A stretch of DNA of 54,328 nt from Synergistaceae bacterium (lineage in GTDB: Bacteria > Synergistota > Synergistia > Synergistales > Aminobacteriaceae), in contig JAFYBQ010000019.1 of NCBI GenBank assembly GCA_017540085.1, positions 1-54,328 of the forward strand, read 5' to 3'. Shown here in pieces: positions 6,941 to 15,890 of this stretch (positions are counted from its first letter, which is position 1; the number at the start of each line of letters is the position of its first letter). The notes under the pieces are model-generated. The model was given only the letters and a program-made list of their open reading frames with translations, had not been told where the DNA came from and ran no database searches. Made by a program: the position numbers and the translations under genes.

Positions 6941-8419
6941 ATGCTGCTTAATGTAGGTCTCGCGCTTCTCGGAACAGCAATAGGGATAATATTCGGTGCA
7001 ATACCGGGAATGACCGCAACAATGGCCGTTGCCGTGTTCCTTCCCATGACTTACGCATTCTCGCTCGTTCCGGCTCTGTATTTGCTTCTCGGTCTTTATG
7101 TCGGCGGAATCTCAGGCGGATTAATCCCCGCGATTCTCATCAACGTACCCGGCACACCGTCAAGCGTCTGCACAGGTTTTGACGGCTACCCGATGGCACG
7201 GCGCGGAGAGTCTGAACGTGCGCTCAAAATCGGAATCACTGCGTCATTTTTCGGCGGGATGATTTCGCTGATAGTGCTTGCTTTGCTGACTCCTCCGCTG
7301 GCAAGAATGGCGATAAAGTTCTCGGCCATCGAAAAATTTTTGATTATCCTTTTCGCAATGACTGTTATCGCGGCTCTCTCGAAAGGTTCAATGACAAAGG
7401 GAGTCTTTGCGGGCTTTCTCGGTGTATTGCTGAGTCTTGTCGGTGAACTCTCAATGAATAACCGCATGAGAATGGTACCCGACTTCCTGAAGGATGAATT
7501 ACGGAGCGGATTTCAGTTACTTCCCCTGCTGATAGGACTTTTCGCGATTGCTCAGATGTTCCAGGAGGCAGAAAAGGGAATGCAAAGCAACAATCTTGAC
7601 GAGGGCGTTACGGTTGAGGGGGCGCAAAAATTCTCGTTCTCAGACTTCAAAGGGCAGTGGGTCAACGTGATTCGCTCGTCATTGTTCGGGACATTCATGG
7701 GAATTTTGCCCGGTGTCGGAGGAAGTGCCGCGTCATTAATCGCCTACAGTCAGACAAAGAGCTTCTCCAAACATCCCGAATTGATGGGCAAGGGTGCGCC
7801 TGAAGGACTCATAGCCTCCGAGTCGTCAAACAACGGACTCACGGGCGGTGCATTAGTGCCGTTACTCTCACTCGGAATCCCCGGCGACGCTACAACGGCG
7901 GTGCTGATTGGCGCGTTCCTGTTACAGGGGATTCAGGTCGGGCCGCTCTTCATTGGGCAGAACCCGGACATCTGGAATCAGATACTTCTTGCCCTTGTCG
8001 TCTGCAACGTCTTAATGTTCATCGTAATGTTCTTCCCGATAAAGCTGATTTCTCAGGTCGTCAAAGTCAGAAGCGCGAGAATGTATCCCGTAATCCTCCT
8101 GATGTGCATTGTCGGAGCTTATGCGACACGTTCGGGAGTCATGTTTGATGTGTGGTGCCTGTTATTTTTCGGCGTAATCGGATTCGTGATGAACAAGATC
8201 GGACTTCCTACAGCACCGTTCTTAATCGGATTCATTCTCGGCAAAGACTTGGAGAAATATTTTATCGAGGCCGTGAAGGGCAACAATTACGATTTGGCGG
8301 TGTTCTTCCAGAGACCTATAGCCCTCGTGATTTGGGCGTTAATCGTAATATTCTTAGGGTATTCGATTTATGACAACATGAAGGGCGGAGCTTTGGAGAA
8401 AATGGGCGTTAAAGACTAA
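6941..8419 (+). CDS. tctA: TTT transporter large membrane subunit (TctA type)
   Basis: TctA is the large permease subunit of the secondary tripartite tricarboxylate transporter, running solute uptake on an ion gradient. The 492-residue length and about 12 hydrophobic segments fit the family. Recognisable conserved stretches are GAIPGMTATMAVAVFLPMTY near the N-terminus, the GGLIPAILINVPGTPSSVCT motif, and in the second half GILPGVGGSAASLIAYSQTK followed by LVPLLSLGIPGDATTAVL. ATG 6941 follows GGGAGGG by about 9 bases. Likely one operon with tctC, tctB and gudD. Confidence 0.95.
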   Translation: MLLNVGLALLGTAIGIIFGAIPGMTATMAVAVFLPMTYAFSLVPALYLLLGLYVGGISGGLIPAILINVPGTPSSVCTGFDGYPMARRGESERALKIGITASFFGGMISLIVLALLTPPLARMAIKFSAIEKFLIILFAMTVIAALSKGSMTKGVFAGFLGVLLSLVGELSMNNRMRMVPDFLKDELRSGFQLLPLLIGLFAIAQMFQEAEKGMQSNNLDEGVTVEGAQKFSFSDFKGQWVNVIRSSLFGTFMGILPGVGGSAASLIAYSQTKSFSKHPELMGKGAPEGLIASESSNNGLTGGALVPLLSLGIPGDATTAVLIGAFLLQGIQVGPLFIGQNPDIWNQILLALVVCNVLMFIVMFFPIKLISQVVKVRSARMYPVILLMCIVGAYATRSGVMFDVWCLLFFGVIGFVMNKIGLPTAPFLIGFILGKDLEKYFIEAVKGNNYDLAVFFQRPIALVIWALIVIFLGYSIYDNMKGGALEKMGVKD

Positions 8420-8434
8420 AGGAGGACAAACAGA

Positions 8435-9763
8435 ATGATACCGACAATAAAGAAGATGGACATTTACCCCGTCGCCGGCCATGACTGCATGGAGCTTAAC
8501 TTATCGGGGGCGCACGGGCCTTTCTTCACGCGTAACATCGTAATACTTGAGGACTCCGCTGGGAATCTCGGCTGCGGTGAAGTCCCCGGAGGACAGAAAA
8601 TCACGAAAGCACTTGAGGACATCAAGCACCTTGTTGTAGGCACAAGAATCGCCGACTACAAAGCAACGTTGAACAAAGTCCGCAAATGGCTCGATGAGAA
8701 TATCAAGGATGACGTTCGCGGGCTTCAGACGTTCGACTTACGCACGGGAGTCCATGTTGTTACGGCGGTTGAAGCTCCCCTGCTCGACCTCATGGGTAAA
8801 TTTCTTGACGTTCCCGCCGCGGCTCTCATGGGCGACGGTGTACAGCGTGAGCGCGTAAGATTCCTCAGCTACCTTTTCTACATCGGCGACAGAAAGAAAA
8901 CAGATCTCCCCTACGAGGAAGAACCCGACTCCCCCTGCGACTGGTACAGACTCCGCCACGAGGAAGCATTAACGCCGGAGAAAATTGTAGCCCTCGCAAA
9001 AGCCACGCACGAGAAATACGGCTTTGAGGACTTCAAGCTCAAAGGAGGAGTCCTCCCCCCGAAAGAGGAGCTTAAAGCAGTACAGGCGATAAAGGCGGCA
9101 TTCCCGAACGCAAGAGTCGATCTTGACCCTAACGGATGCTGGAGCCTCAAAGAAGCGTTAGAGATTGCCCCTCAGCTGAAAGAGTGCCTCGCTTACTGTG
9201 AAGACCCCTGCGGTGCTGAGGGCGGATTCAGCGGGCGCGAGGTCATGGCCGAGTTCCGCAAAGCCGCAATGATGCCGACTGCTACGAACATGATTAATAC
9301 TGACTGGCGGCAGATGTTCCACGCGCTTATACTTCAGGCGGTTGACATTCCTTTAGCAGATCCGCACTTCTGGACAATGAACGGAAGCGTGAGAGTTGGG
9401 CAGCTATGCTCAGACTTTGGACTCATGTGGGGCTGCCACAGCAACAATCATTTTGACATTTCGCTTGCTATGGTCGTACAGTGCGCGGCGGCAATCCCCG
9501 GACGTATGAACGGAATCGATACACATTGGATTTGGCAGGAAGGACGCGAGAGACTCACCGTTGAGCCAATGCAGATTGTGGACGGGTGCATTGACCTTCC
9601 CAAGAAGCCGGGACTCGGCGTTGATGTCGACATTGAGCAGGTCAAGAAGGCAAATGCGCTGTATCTCGAACACGGACTCGGCGCAAGAGATGACGCAATC
9701 GGAATGCAGTACCTTATTCCGGGGTGGAAGTTCGACAACAAGAAACCCTGCCTCGTAAGGTAA
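8435..9763 (+). CDS. gudD: Glucarate dehydratase
   Basis: GudD is an enolase-superfamily enzyme that dehydrates D-glucarate (and L-idarate) to 5-keto-4-deoxy-D-glucarate using Mg. The 442-residue product is close to E. coli GudD in length and sequence. Diagnostic motifs are FKLKGGV (catalytic KxK region, about residue 205), DLDPNG and EDPCGAE (metal ligands), [34 protein letters not shown] (catalytic His region), DTHWIWQEG, and the C-terminal [21 protein letters not shown] 8435 has AAAGGAGGA 8-10 bases upstream, and the gene lies 15 bases after tctA. Fed by TctABC in the likely operon. The paralogue GudX cannot be fully excluded, but the active-site set is complete. Confidence 0.95.
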   Translation: MIPTIKKMDIYPVAGHDCMELNLSGAHGPFFTRNIVILEDSAGNLGCGEVPGGQKITKALEDIKHLVVGTRIADYKATLNKVRKWLDENIKDDVRGLQTFDLRTGVHVVTAVEAPLLDLMGKFLDVPAAALMGDGVQRERVRFLSYLFYIGDRKKTDLPYEEEPDSPCDWYRLRHEEALTPEKIVALAKATHEKYGFEDFKLKGGVLPPKEELKAVQAIKAAFPNARVDLDPNGCWSLKEALEIAPQLKECLAYCEDPCGAEGGFSGREVMAEFRKAAMMPTATNMINTDWRQMFHALILQAVDIPLADPHFWTMNGSVRVGQLCSDFGLMWGCHSNNHFDISLAMVVQCAAAIPGRMNGIDTHWIWQEGRERLTVEPMQIVDGCIDLPKKPGLGVDVDIEQVKKANALYLEHGLGARDDAIGMQYLIPGWKFDNKKPCLVR

Positions 9764-9776
9764 ACACGAAAATTTT

Positions 9777-9809
9777 TCCCCTTGTCAGAAATGGCAGGGG
9801 GATATTTTT
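9777..9809 (+). terminator. Intrinsic terminator after gudD
   Basis: TCCCCTTGTCA (9777-9787) pairs with TGGCAGGGGG (9792-9801) around a GAAA tetraloop, followed by ATATTTTTC. It ends the tctCBA-gudD unit and separates it from the TIR gene 23 bases downstream. Confidence 0.8.
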
Positions 9810-9831
9810 CCCGACAAAGGAGAATTGCGCC

Positions 9832-11124
9832 ATGCCGGAAAATCAATCCTTCAAGTATTACGCATTCATAAGCTACAGCCACAAAGATCAGAAAATAGCC
9901 AAGAAATTACATAAGCACCTAGAACATTATCATCTTCCGTCAGCACTGCGGAAATCAAATCCCAATCTGCCCAAGAAACTTAGCCCCGTATTTATCGATG
10001 AGTCAGACCTTGTAGCAAGAGGCACATTATGGACAGGCATTCAGGCAAATCTTGACCGCTCAAATTATATTATCCTCATATGCTCGCCGAGCAGCGCAAA
10101 ATCACAGTACGTTAATGATGAAGTGAAGTACTTTATCGACAGCGGAAGGATCAATCACATTATCCCCCTCATTGTTGAGGGAGTCCCGCATTCAGGAGAC
10201 CCCGATACGGAATGTTTCCCGCCCACAATACTGGCACTGCCGCGAGAACAGGAGCTGCTCGGAATTGACTTGCAGAAATTCAGAATGCATGAGGCTTTTA
10301 TCAGAGTGATAGCAACATTGCTGAAGCTCGATATTGATGACTTCATCGCAAGGAACGCGAGAGAAAGAAAGAGAAAGAGAATCATATTTGCGTCATTCGC
10401 CGCCGCCGTCTTAATCATTGTAAGGCTGTTAATGCCCCCGCCCTATGATGAATTTCTTGCGGAAAACGTCATGGATCGTGCCTTAATCGCGTACTCCAGC
10501 GCAGGATCGCAATACGAAAGACTCCGCGCCCTAGCAGACACCGCCGCCGATAATCCGTCAGACTTCAGCCAGTATTTTCGCTCGTACAAACGGACTCAGG
10601 CGTATTTGAGTTCATCAACGGAAAGCAATGTATCACTTCAATATTTGTCCGACATGATGGAAACGGGAGAGGTAATTCCATGGTCAAGAGAACCGATGAG
10701 CCGCCAAGAGTGTGAAGAGCTTCTGACACTACCGGACAAGCGCGGGGAGGAGTACGGGAAATTAGCTGACGTTCTGGAGTTTGTGATGACTGATGATTGG
10801 GCGAAGCGTTATTACGGGAGTCGATATATTGAGCTTCTCAGGGGACTTCTTGAGATTGACGCGGGAATTTCCGCAACGCTCTATGAGATCGTATGTTCTC
10901 CGCATATCGCAGGGAAATATGATGACGAGTCAGCAAAGGCGCGGCAGTACACGTCTAATTTCTCGTCCCATCCCAAACAGAATGAACACCTGAATGGCGA
11001 AAATGTACAGCAGGCAAAAGTAACTCTCGCAAGCCTCCGGGGAAAAAGGGATGAACAAATCAGGGCTATGGATTCCTGCGGCGTGTTCGAGGCATATAAC
11101 CAGAAAAATCAAAGTGAGGAATGA
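9832..11124 (+). CDS. Membrane-anchored TIR-domain protein
   Basis: The 430-residue product begins with a TIR domain (residues about 8-150). YYAFISYSHKDQ is the classic strand A/box 1, FIDESDLVARGTLW is the BB-loop region, and IILICSPSSAKSQYVNDEV carries a Glu (residue 97) in the place of the catalytic Glu of NAD-cleaving TIR domains. Residues about 184-203 after RERKRKR form one membrane segment. The following about 225 residues match nothing I know and would lie outside the membrane if the TIR half is cytoplasmic. ATG 9832 is preferred over upstream in-frame starts because AAAGGAG lies 9 bases before it and the upstream part overlaps the terminator. It is paired with the secreted protein 6 bases downstream. 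NADase, signalling or defence roles are all inference. Confidence 0.85.
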   Translation: MPENQSFKYYAFISYSHKDQKIAKKLHKHLEHYHLPSALRKSNPNLPKKLSPVFIDESDLVARGTLWTGIQANLDRSNYIILICSPSSAKSQYVNDEVKYFIDSGRINHIIPLIVEGVPHSGDPDTECFPPTILALPREQELLGIDLQKFRMHEAFIRVIATLLKLDIDDFIARNARERKRKRIIFASFAAAVLIIVRLLMPPPYDEFLAENVMDRALIAYSSAGSQYERLRALADTAADNPSDFSQYFRSYKRTQAYLSSSTESNVSLQYLSDMMETGEVIPWSREPMSRQECEELLTLPDKRGEEYGKLADVLEFVMTDDWAKRYYGSRYIELLRGLLEIDAGISATLYEIVCSPHIAGKYDDESAKARQYTSNFSSHPKQNEHLNGENVQQAKVTLASLRGKRDEQIRAMDSCGVFEAYNQKNQSEE

Positions 11125-11130
11125 TATTGC

Positions 11131-12291
11131 ATGAGGAAAAATATTTTTGCGGCTGTTCTCATTGCGGCGTGTTTCGTTTTTTCGCCGGGGAAATCATGCG
11201 CTGAAGCCCCGTCAGAAGTAAGGCTGCTTAATGACCTTCTCGGATATATATACTGCGCTGAAACTATTTGCGGCGATATTCAGTGGGTGATTGACTATAT
11301 TGACAGGTTTGACAGTGAAAAAAACTGGGAAAATTTGCAGCTCGCACGGGCGGCACTGGTCATAGCGAAATCAGACATAGAGAAAACAAGACTTCCCAAG
11401 CCCGAAATTACAGCGGACGATTACAAGAAATTCATGAGGCGGAGAATTGATGTGAGCTTCCTTGAGAGCCTCGGCCCGGCGTTCAAAGCAACGCAGACGA
11501 CAATTCTTAATGACTGCATTAATTTGAACAACTCACTCATGCTTGAAGTGTTCCTCAAAGACGGCTGGAAAAGAGGCATGAGAATCGCGGCAAATGCCCG
11601 GAAATGTGCGGACTACGAAATACGTTCCCTTGCGAATATGGCTGATTATGCGCTGACGAGTCTTAATGACAGCGAGATTACCAGAAAATTCAATGCCCTT
11701 CTCGAAAAACATTGCCCGCAGACCCGCTCCCGTCAAAGAAAAAAAACTGAGTCCCTGGAGAAAATTGAAGCACATATGCAAGTTTTAGAGCAGGACTTAA
11801 TCGAAAATCTCACGGAATCTTCAAAAATTGTCGGGGAATCAACACACAGCTTTTACTTGATGAAAGACGCTGTAGAAAAAAAAGACTGGGAAGCAATCCG
11901 CCGAAACATCATGCCTATTTCAGACATGCCGCCGTATGTACCCATACCATTATGGATGAAAAATGCTGACGTTCATTACTTCTGGAAGAAAAATGACGGT
12001 GTGAAAATTCCGGCTGTGCGCTCAAAACTTGAAGAGCCTCCCTCAGAATCTCTCATACAACTTGGCGGAATGAGCCTCGAACAAGTCAAAGCCTGGCAGG
12101 ATGAGCTAAAGAGTATGGGACTCTCTCCCAAATGGAGCGGCGAAAAGAACGGAAAATATTACATCCTGTATCAGCTCGGAAGCGCAAAATTCAATGTTGT
12201 CTGGGAAAATGGCAAAGTCAATGTGATGATGGGCGAAAATCCCGTGTGCTTTATCCCATTGCTTTATATGTCCGTTATGAACAGCAGGTAA
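11131..12291 (+). CDS. Secreted protein of unknown function, partner of the TIR gene
   Basis: I do not recognise a family. The 386-residue product starts with a signal peptide (MRKNIFAAVLIAACFVF..., predicted cleavage after SCA at residue 24) with no lipobox. The mature part is mostly charged and helical, with coiled-coil-like stretches around residues 205-245 (EKIEAHMQVLEQDLIENL). A smaller C-terminal part (about 310-385) contains MSLEQVKAWQDELKSMGL and a strand-rich KYYILYQLGSAKFNVVW segment. It follows the TIR gene by 6 bases, so the two are probably translated from one message. Its export agrees with a role at the outer face of the membrane where the TIR protein's C-terminal part may sit. 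Confidence 0.75.
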   Translation: MRKNIFAAVLIAACFVFSPGKSCAEAPSEVRLLNDLLGYIYCAETICGDIQWVIDYIDRFDSEKNWENLQLARAALVIAKSDIEKTRLPKPEITADDYKKFMRRRIDVSFLESLGPAFKATQTTILNDCINLNNSLMLEVFLKDGWKRGMRIAANARKCADYEIRSLANMADYALTSLNDSEITRKFNALLEKHCPQTRSRQRKKTESLEKIEAHMQVLEQDLIENLTESSKIVGESTHSFYLMKDAVEKKDWEAIRRNIMPISDMPPYVPIPLWMKNADVHYFWKKNDGVKIPAVRSKLEEPPSESLIQLGGMSLEQVKAWQDELKSMGLSPKWSGEKNGKYYILYQLGSAKFNVVWENGKVNVMMGENPVCFIPLLYMSVMNSR

Positions 12292-12304
12292 AGGAGGCTC
12301 AATC

Positions 12305-13615
12305 ATGAAAATTATACAGGGCGGTACAGTCTCAAAACTCTTGGCAGGAGTCGAAATCCCGAAAATGTTCCGCGCAAAACAAATTTTCCCGCACGAATCA
12401 ATATCACCCTCAGACATTCCCGCGAAAATTTCCGCAGAGTTATCACGCGAACCGTTCGCCAGCAAAATCAAGCCCGGAATGAACATCGCAATCACAGCAG
12501 GAAGCCGCGGAGTCGCAAATGTCGCAATAATCACAAAAGCCATCGCCGATTTCGTGAAGTCCCGCGGCGCAATTCCCTTCATCGTTCCCGCAATGGGCAG
12601 CCACGGAGGCGCAACAGCCCAAGGACAGCTTGAAGTCCTCAAAGGCTACGGCATTACCCCGGACTCTATGGGCTGTGAGATTCGCTCAAGCATGGACGTT
12701 ATACACTTGGGCCTCTCTGACACCGGGCAGGATGTCTACATTGACCGCAACGCCTACGAGTCGGACGGGATAATAGTCTCCTGCCGTATCAAGCCTCATA
12801 ACGCCTTCAGGGGGAAATATGAATCAGGCCCGTGCAAAATGCTCGCTGTAGGTCTCGGAAAACAGAAAGGCGCGGAGCAGGTTCACGGCGCAGGAATGGC
12901 TCATATCGCCGAAAATATACCGTCAATCGCAAGAGTCATAATCGACAAAGCATCCGTACTTTTCGCCCTGCCGTGTATTGAGAATGCCTATGATGAAACT
13001 TTCAGGCTTGAAGCTGTTGACGCACACGACATTATGACACGTGAGCCGGAATTATTGAGGCTTGCTTTCTCGCTCATGCCGAAAATTATCGCGGGCGAGT
13101 GTGATGTTCTGATTGTTGACGAGACCGGGAAGAATTACAGCGGGACAGGAGTAGACCCGAATATTACCGGGACTTTCTCGACCGAATACGCCTCAGGAGG
13201 CGTGAAAGTTCAGCGGACTTGCTTCCTGCGGCTGAGTAATGAGAGTCATGGGAATGCTTTGGGAGTCGGACTCGCCAGCGTAATCACAAAAAGATTCTAT
13301 GACGCTATAGACCCCGAAATGATGTACCCTAACTGCATAACGTCAACCGTATTAGCAAGCGCGCGAATCCCCTGCGTAGTGTCAACCGACAAAGAAGCGG
13401 TGCAGATGTGCATACGTACATGTACGGGAATCGACAAAAATAACGTTCGAGTCATTCGAATCCCTAACAGCCTTCACATAGGGCATATCATGATGAGCGA
13501 GGCATATTATCGTGATGTCATGGCCGGAAAATTTGTGGGATTAACAGCAGAGAGTCAGCCGGAAAATTTATCGTTTGACGAAAACGGGACTCTAATCACA
13601 CCGATTATAGGGTAA
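12305..13615 (+). CDS. LarA-family (DUF2088) protein, probable 2-hydroxyacid racemase or epimerase
   Basis: LarA-family enzymes racemise 2-hydroxy acids with a nickel-pincer nucleotide cofactor. The 436-residue product has the two-domain family layout. The N-terminal part contains GMNIAITAGSRGVAN and the VPAMGSHGGATAQGQLEVL motif; the middle has KPHNAFRGKYESG followed by KMLAVGLGKQKGAEQVH, with lysines and histidines where LarA binds its cofactor. SHGNALGVGLASVITKRF is in the C-terminal half. ATG 12305 has AAGGAGG 8 bases upstream. It lies between the TIR pair and garD, so its substrate may be an aldarate-derived or related hydroxy acid; this is inference. The cofactor genes larB, larC and larE are not in the window, and lactate itself is only one possible substrate. 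Confidence 0.82.
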   Translation: MKIIQGGTVSKLLAGVEIPKMFRAKQIFPHESISPSDIPAKISAELSREPFASKIKPGMNIAITAGSRGVANVAIITKAIADFVKSRGAIPFIVPAMGSHGGATAQGQLEVLKGYGITPDSMGCEIRSSMDVIHLGLSDTGQDVYIDRNAYESDGIIVSCRIKPHNAFRGKYESGPCKMLAVGLGKQKGAEQVHGAGMAHIAENIPSIARVIIDKASVLFALPCIENAYDETFRLEAVDAHDIMTREPELLRLAFSLMPKIIAGECDVLIVDETGKNYSGTGVDPNITGTFSTEYASGGVKVQRTCFLRLSNESHGNALGVGLASVITKRFYDAIDPEMMYPNCITSTVLASARIPCVVSTDKEAVQMCIRTCTGIDKNNVRVIRIPNSLHIGHIMMSEAYYRDVMAGKFVGLTAESQPENLSFDENGTLITPIIG

Positions 13616-13657
13616 AATATCCGCATTCCACAAAAAATTTCAGAGGAGGGGAAAACT

Positions 13658-15169
13658 TTGCGCGATTACGTGAAACTGACAGACCGCGACAATGTAGCAG
13701 TAGTTACGCACGACACGCCCAAAGGCACGGAGATTATGCCCGGTCTTGTGCTTCTTGACGACATTCCGCAGGCGCACAAATTTGCATTGTCCGACATTCC
13801 CAAAGACGGCGAAATCATACGCTACGGCGTTGTTCTCGGCTATGCTCTTGACCCGATAAAGCGCGGTGCATGGATAAATGAGCATATGTTACGCCTGCCC
13901 GTCTCGCCTTCTGTCGACAATATGACATACGGGAAAAATATTGTTACTGATTTGCCCATTGCGCCCCGAAAAACTTTCATGGGCTACAGGAATCCCGATG
14001 GCTTTTACGCGGGAACACGCAACATTCTCGGCATTCAGACAACAGTACAGTGTGTGCAGGGAGTACTTGACGTTGCCGTGAACAGAATCAAGAATGAAAT
14101 CTTGCCCAAGTACCCGAATGTTGATGACGTTGTAGCTGTGAATCATGCTTACGGCTGCGGAGTCGCAATTAATGCCCCGTTCGCAAAATTCCCGATTCGC
14201 GCCCTGAGAAATATTGCCCGTCATCCAAATTTCGGCGGTGAATTAATGGTAGTCTCACTAGGCTGTGAGAAATTGACGGTTGATATGCTTGTTGACCCTG
14301 AAAATAATACGCCCGAAAATGTCATAGTGCTTCAGGAATGCAAGGGCTACAATGCTATGATTTCGGCGATAATGGACATGGCCGAGAAGAAATTACAGGC
14401 ACTCGACAAGAGACGGCGCGAGGAATTGCCGCTAAGTGATTTGCTTGTGGGAATGCAGTGCGGGGGCAGCGATGCATTTTCGGGAGTCAGTGCGAATCCT
14501 TCTGCGGGGTATGCGGCTGATATGCTCGTTCAGGCGGGGGCGACTGTGATGTTCAGCGAGGTAACAGAAGTAAGAGACGGCGTTCACTTCATCGCGGAAA
14601 GGTGCGTAAGTGAGGAAGTCAAGAACAAACTCGCGGACGAAATGCGCTGGTATGATGATTATCTTGACGCGGGGAATGTCGACAGGAGCGCAAACCCTAC
14701 ACCAGGCAACAAGAAGGGCGGACTGAGCAACATTGTAGAGAAAGCGATGGGATCAATCGCCAAATCAGGAACGAGTCCGATTGTCGAGGTATTGTCCCCC
14801 GCCGAGCGTCCCACAAAGCACGGAATGATTTACGCGGCGACTCCTGCCAGTGATATGGTGTGCGGGCCGTGCCAGCTTGCCAGCGGGATCGGACTTCAGG
14901 TGTTCATGACGGGGCGCGGGACTCCCTACGGGCTTGCGGCGGCTCCTGTGATAAAAGTCTGTTCGCGCAACGAAATGAAAGAACAGTGGCCGGACGTTAT
15001 CGACATAAGCGCGGGGGCTGTCGTTACGGGAGAAAAAACGATTGCTGAAGTCGGAACGGAGCTGTTCAATTTTATTGTTGACGTTGCAAGCGGAGTCAAG
15101 AAACCATACACAGAGCAGTACGGGCTGCATAACTTCCTGTGCATATTCAACCCCGCCCCGATTACGTAG
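13658..15169 (+). CDS. garD: Galactarate dehydratase
   Basis: GarD dehydrates galactarate (mucate) to 5-keto-4-deoxy-D-glucarate. The 503-residue product aligns along its length with E. coli GarD: N-terminal SAF-like domain (DNVAVVTHDTPKGTEI), then the UxaA/GarD core with GTRNILGIQTTVQCV, HAYGCGVAI, SLGCEKL, GMQCGGSDAFSG, SANPTPGNKKGGLSNIVEKA, CGPCQLASGIGLQVF, TGRGTPYGLA, and the terminal LFNFIVDVASG and FNPAPIT. TTG 13658 follows GAGGAGGGG by 7 bases. It yields the same product as GudD, so both dehydratases feed one downstream pathway. The aldolase and tartronate semialdehyde reductase are not in this window. Confidence 0.96.
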   Translation: MRDYVKLTDRDNVAVVTHDTPKGTEIMPGLVLLDDIPQAHKFALSDIPKDGEIIRYGVVLGYALDPIKRGAWINEHMLRLPVSPSVDNMTYGKNIVTDLPIAPRKTFMGYRNPDGFYAGTRNILGIQTTVQCVQGVLDVAVNRIKNEILPKYPNVDDVVAVNHAYGCGVAINAPFAKFPIRALRNIARHPNFGGELMVVSLGCEKLTVDMLVDPENNTPENVIVLQECKGYNAMISAIMDMAEKKLQALDKRRREELPLSDLLVGMQCGGSDAFSGVSANPSAGYAADMLVQAGATVMFSEVTEVRDGVHFIAERCVSEEVKNKLADEMRWYDDYLDAGNVDRSANPTPGNKKGGLSNIVEKAMGSIAKSGTSPIVEVLSPAERPTKHGMIYAATPASDMVCGPCQLASGIGLQVFMTGRGTPYGLAAAPVIKVCSRNEMKEQWPDVIDISAGAVVTGEKTIAEVGTELFNFIVDVASGVKKPYTEQYGLHNFLCIFNPAPIT

Positions 15170-15184
15170 GATACAATGAGTCAT

Positions 15185-15209
15185 CCCCCTTGCAGGCTTT
15201 GTGAGGGGG
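15185..15209 (+). terminator. Hairpin after garD
   Basis: CCCCCTTGCA (15185-15194) pairs with TGTGAGGGGG (15200-15209), including two G-T wobbles, with loop GGCTT. AAATGC follows rather than a T-tract, so termination efficiency is uncertain. Confidence 0.5.
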
Positions 15210-15217
15210 AAATGCTG

Positions 15218-15223
15218 TATACT
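15218..15223 (+). promoter_or_regulatory. Possible -10 element of the dhaLMK operon
   Basis: TATACT preceded by CTG lies 40 bases before the dhaL start, just after the garD hairpin. No clear -35 box is seen at the normal distance. Confidence 0.35.
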
Positions 15224-15263
15224 TGTCGTGAAAAATCCCACACACAAAAAAGGAGGCTAACAA

Positions 15264-15884
15264 ATGGGCGGAGTCTATAAATGTATCTCATTAATCGCTG
15301 AACGTATCGCAGAAAATAAAGACTTCCTCACCGAATTAGACCGCGAAATAGGCGACTCGGATCACGGCATAAACATGGCCAGAGGATTCGCGGCGGTCAT
15401 GGAGAAATTATCCCCGGAAGATTCCGACATCGGCGCAACTCTCAGGAAGGCAGGAATGACTCTCCTGTCGAAAGTCGGCGGGGCTTCAGGGCCTCTCTAC
15501 GGCACGGCATACATGGAGGCAGGGAAAATTACAGCGGGAAAAACGGAGCTTACCCCCTCAGACATGAAAGCCATACTTGAGTCGGCCATCGCAGGAATAC
15601 AGAAGCGCGGAAAAGCCGTAAAGGGCGAAAAAACTATGCTTGACGCTCTAATTCCTGCCTGCGAATCATTCTCACAGAAAATTTCAGAGGGCGCGGACAT
15701 GATTTCGGCGTTGGAGTCGGCGTGTGAGTCTGCGCGAGAAGGAGTCGAGTACACGAAAACGATAATCGCCACGAAAGGCCGGGCAAGTTATCTCGGTGAA
15801 CGCTCAATAGGACATCAGGACCCCGGCGCGACCTCGGCAATGATTACGCTTGAGGCAGTCCGGGATTATTACAGGGGGGCGTAA
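15264..15884 (+). CDS. dhaL: Dihydroxyacetone kinase ADP-binding subunit DhaL
   Basis: DhaL carries ADP as a bound cofactor that is rephosphorylated by DhaM and passes phosphate to dihydroxyacetone held by DhaK. The 206-residue length is usual. The Mg/ADP-binding signature is ELDREIGDSDHGINMARGF, with Asp26, Asp31 and Asp33, followed by a GGASGPLYGT loop, RGKAVKGEKTMLDAL, and the C-terminal ATKGRASYLGERSIGHQDPGA segment, cut here only for length. ATG 15264 follows AAGGAGG by 7 bases. It is first in a dhaL-dhaM-dhaK operon, an order different from the common K-L-M. Confidence 0.95.
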   Translation: MGGVYKCISLIAERIAENKDFLTELDREIGDSDHGINMARGFAAVMEKLSPEDSDIGATLRKAGMTLLSKVGGASGPLYGTAYMEAGKITAGKTELTPSDMKAILESAIAGIQKRGKAVKGEKTMLDALIPACESFSQKISEGADMISALESACESAREGVEYTKTIIATKGRASYLGERSIGHQDPGATSAMITLEAVRDYYRGA

Positions 15885-15890
15885 ATCGTC

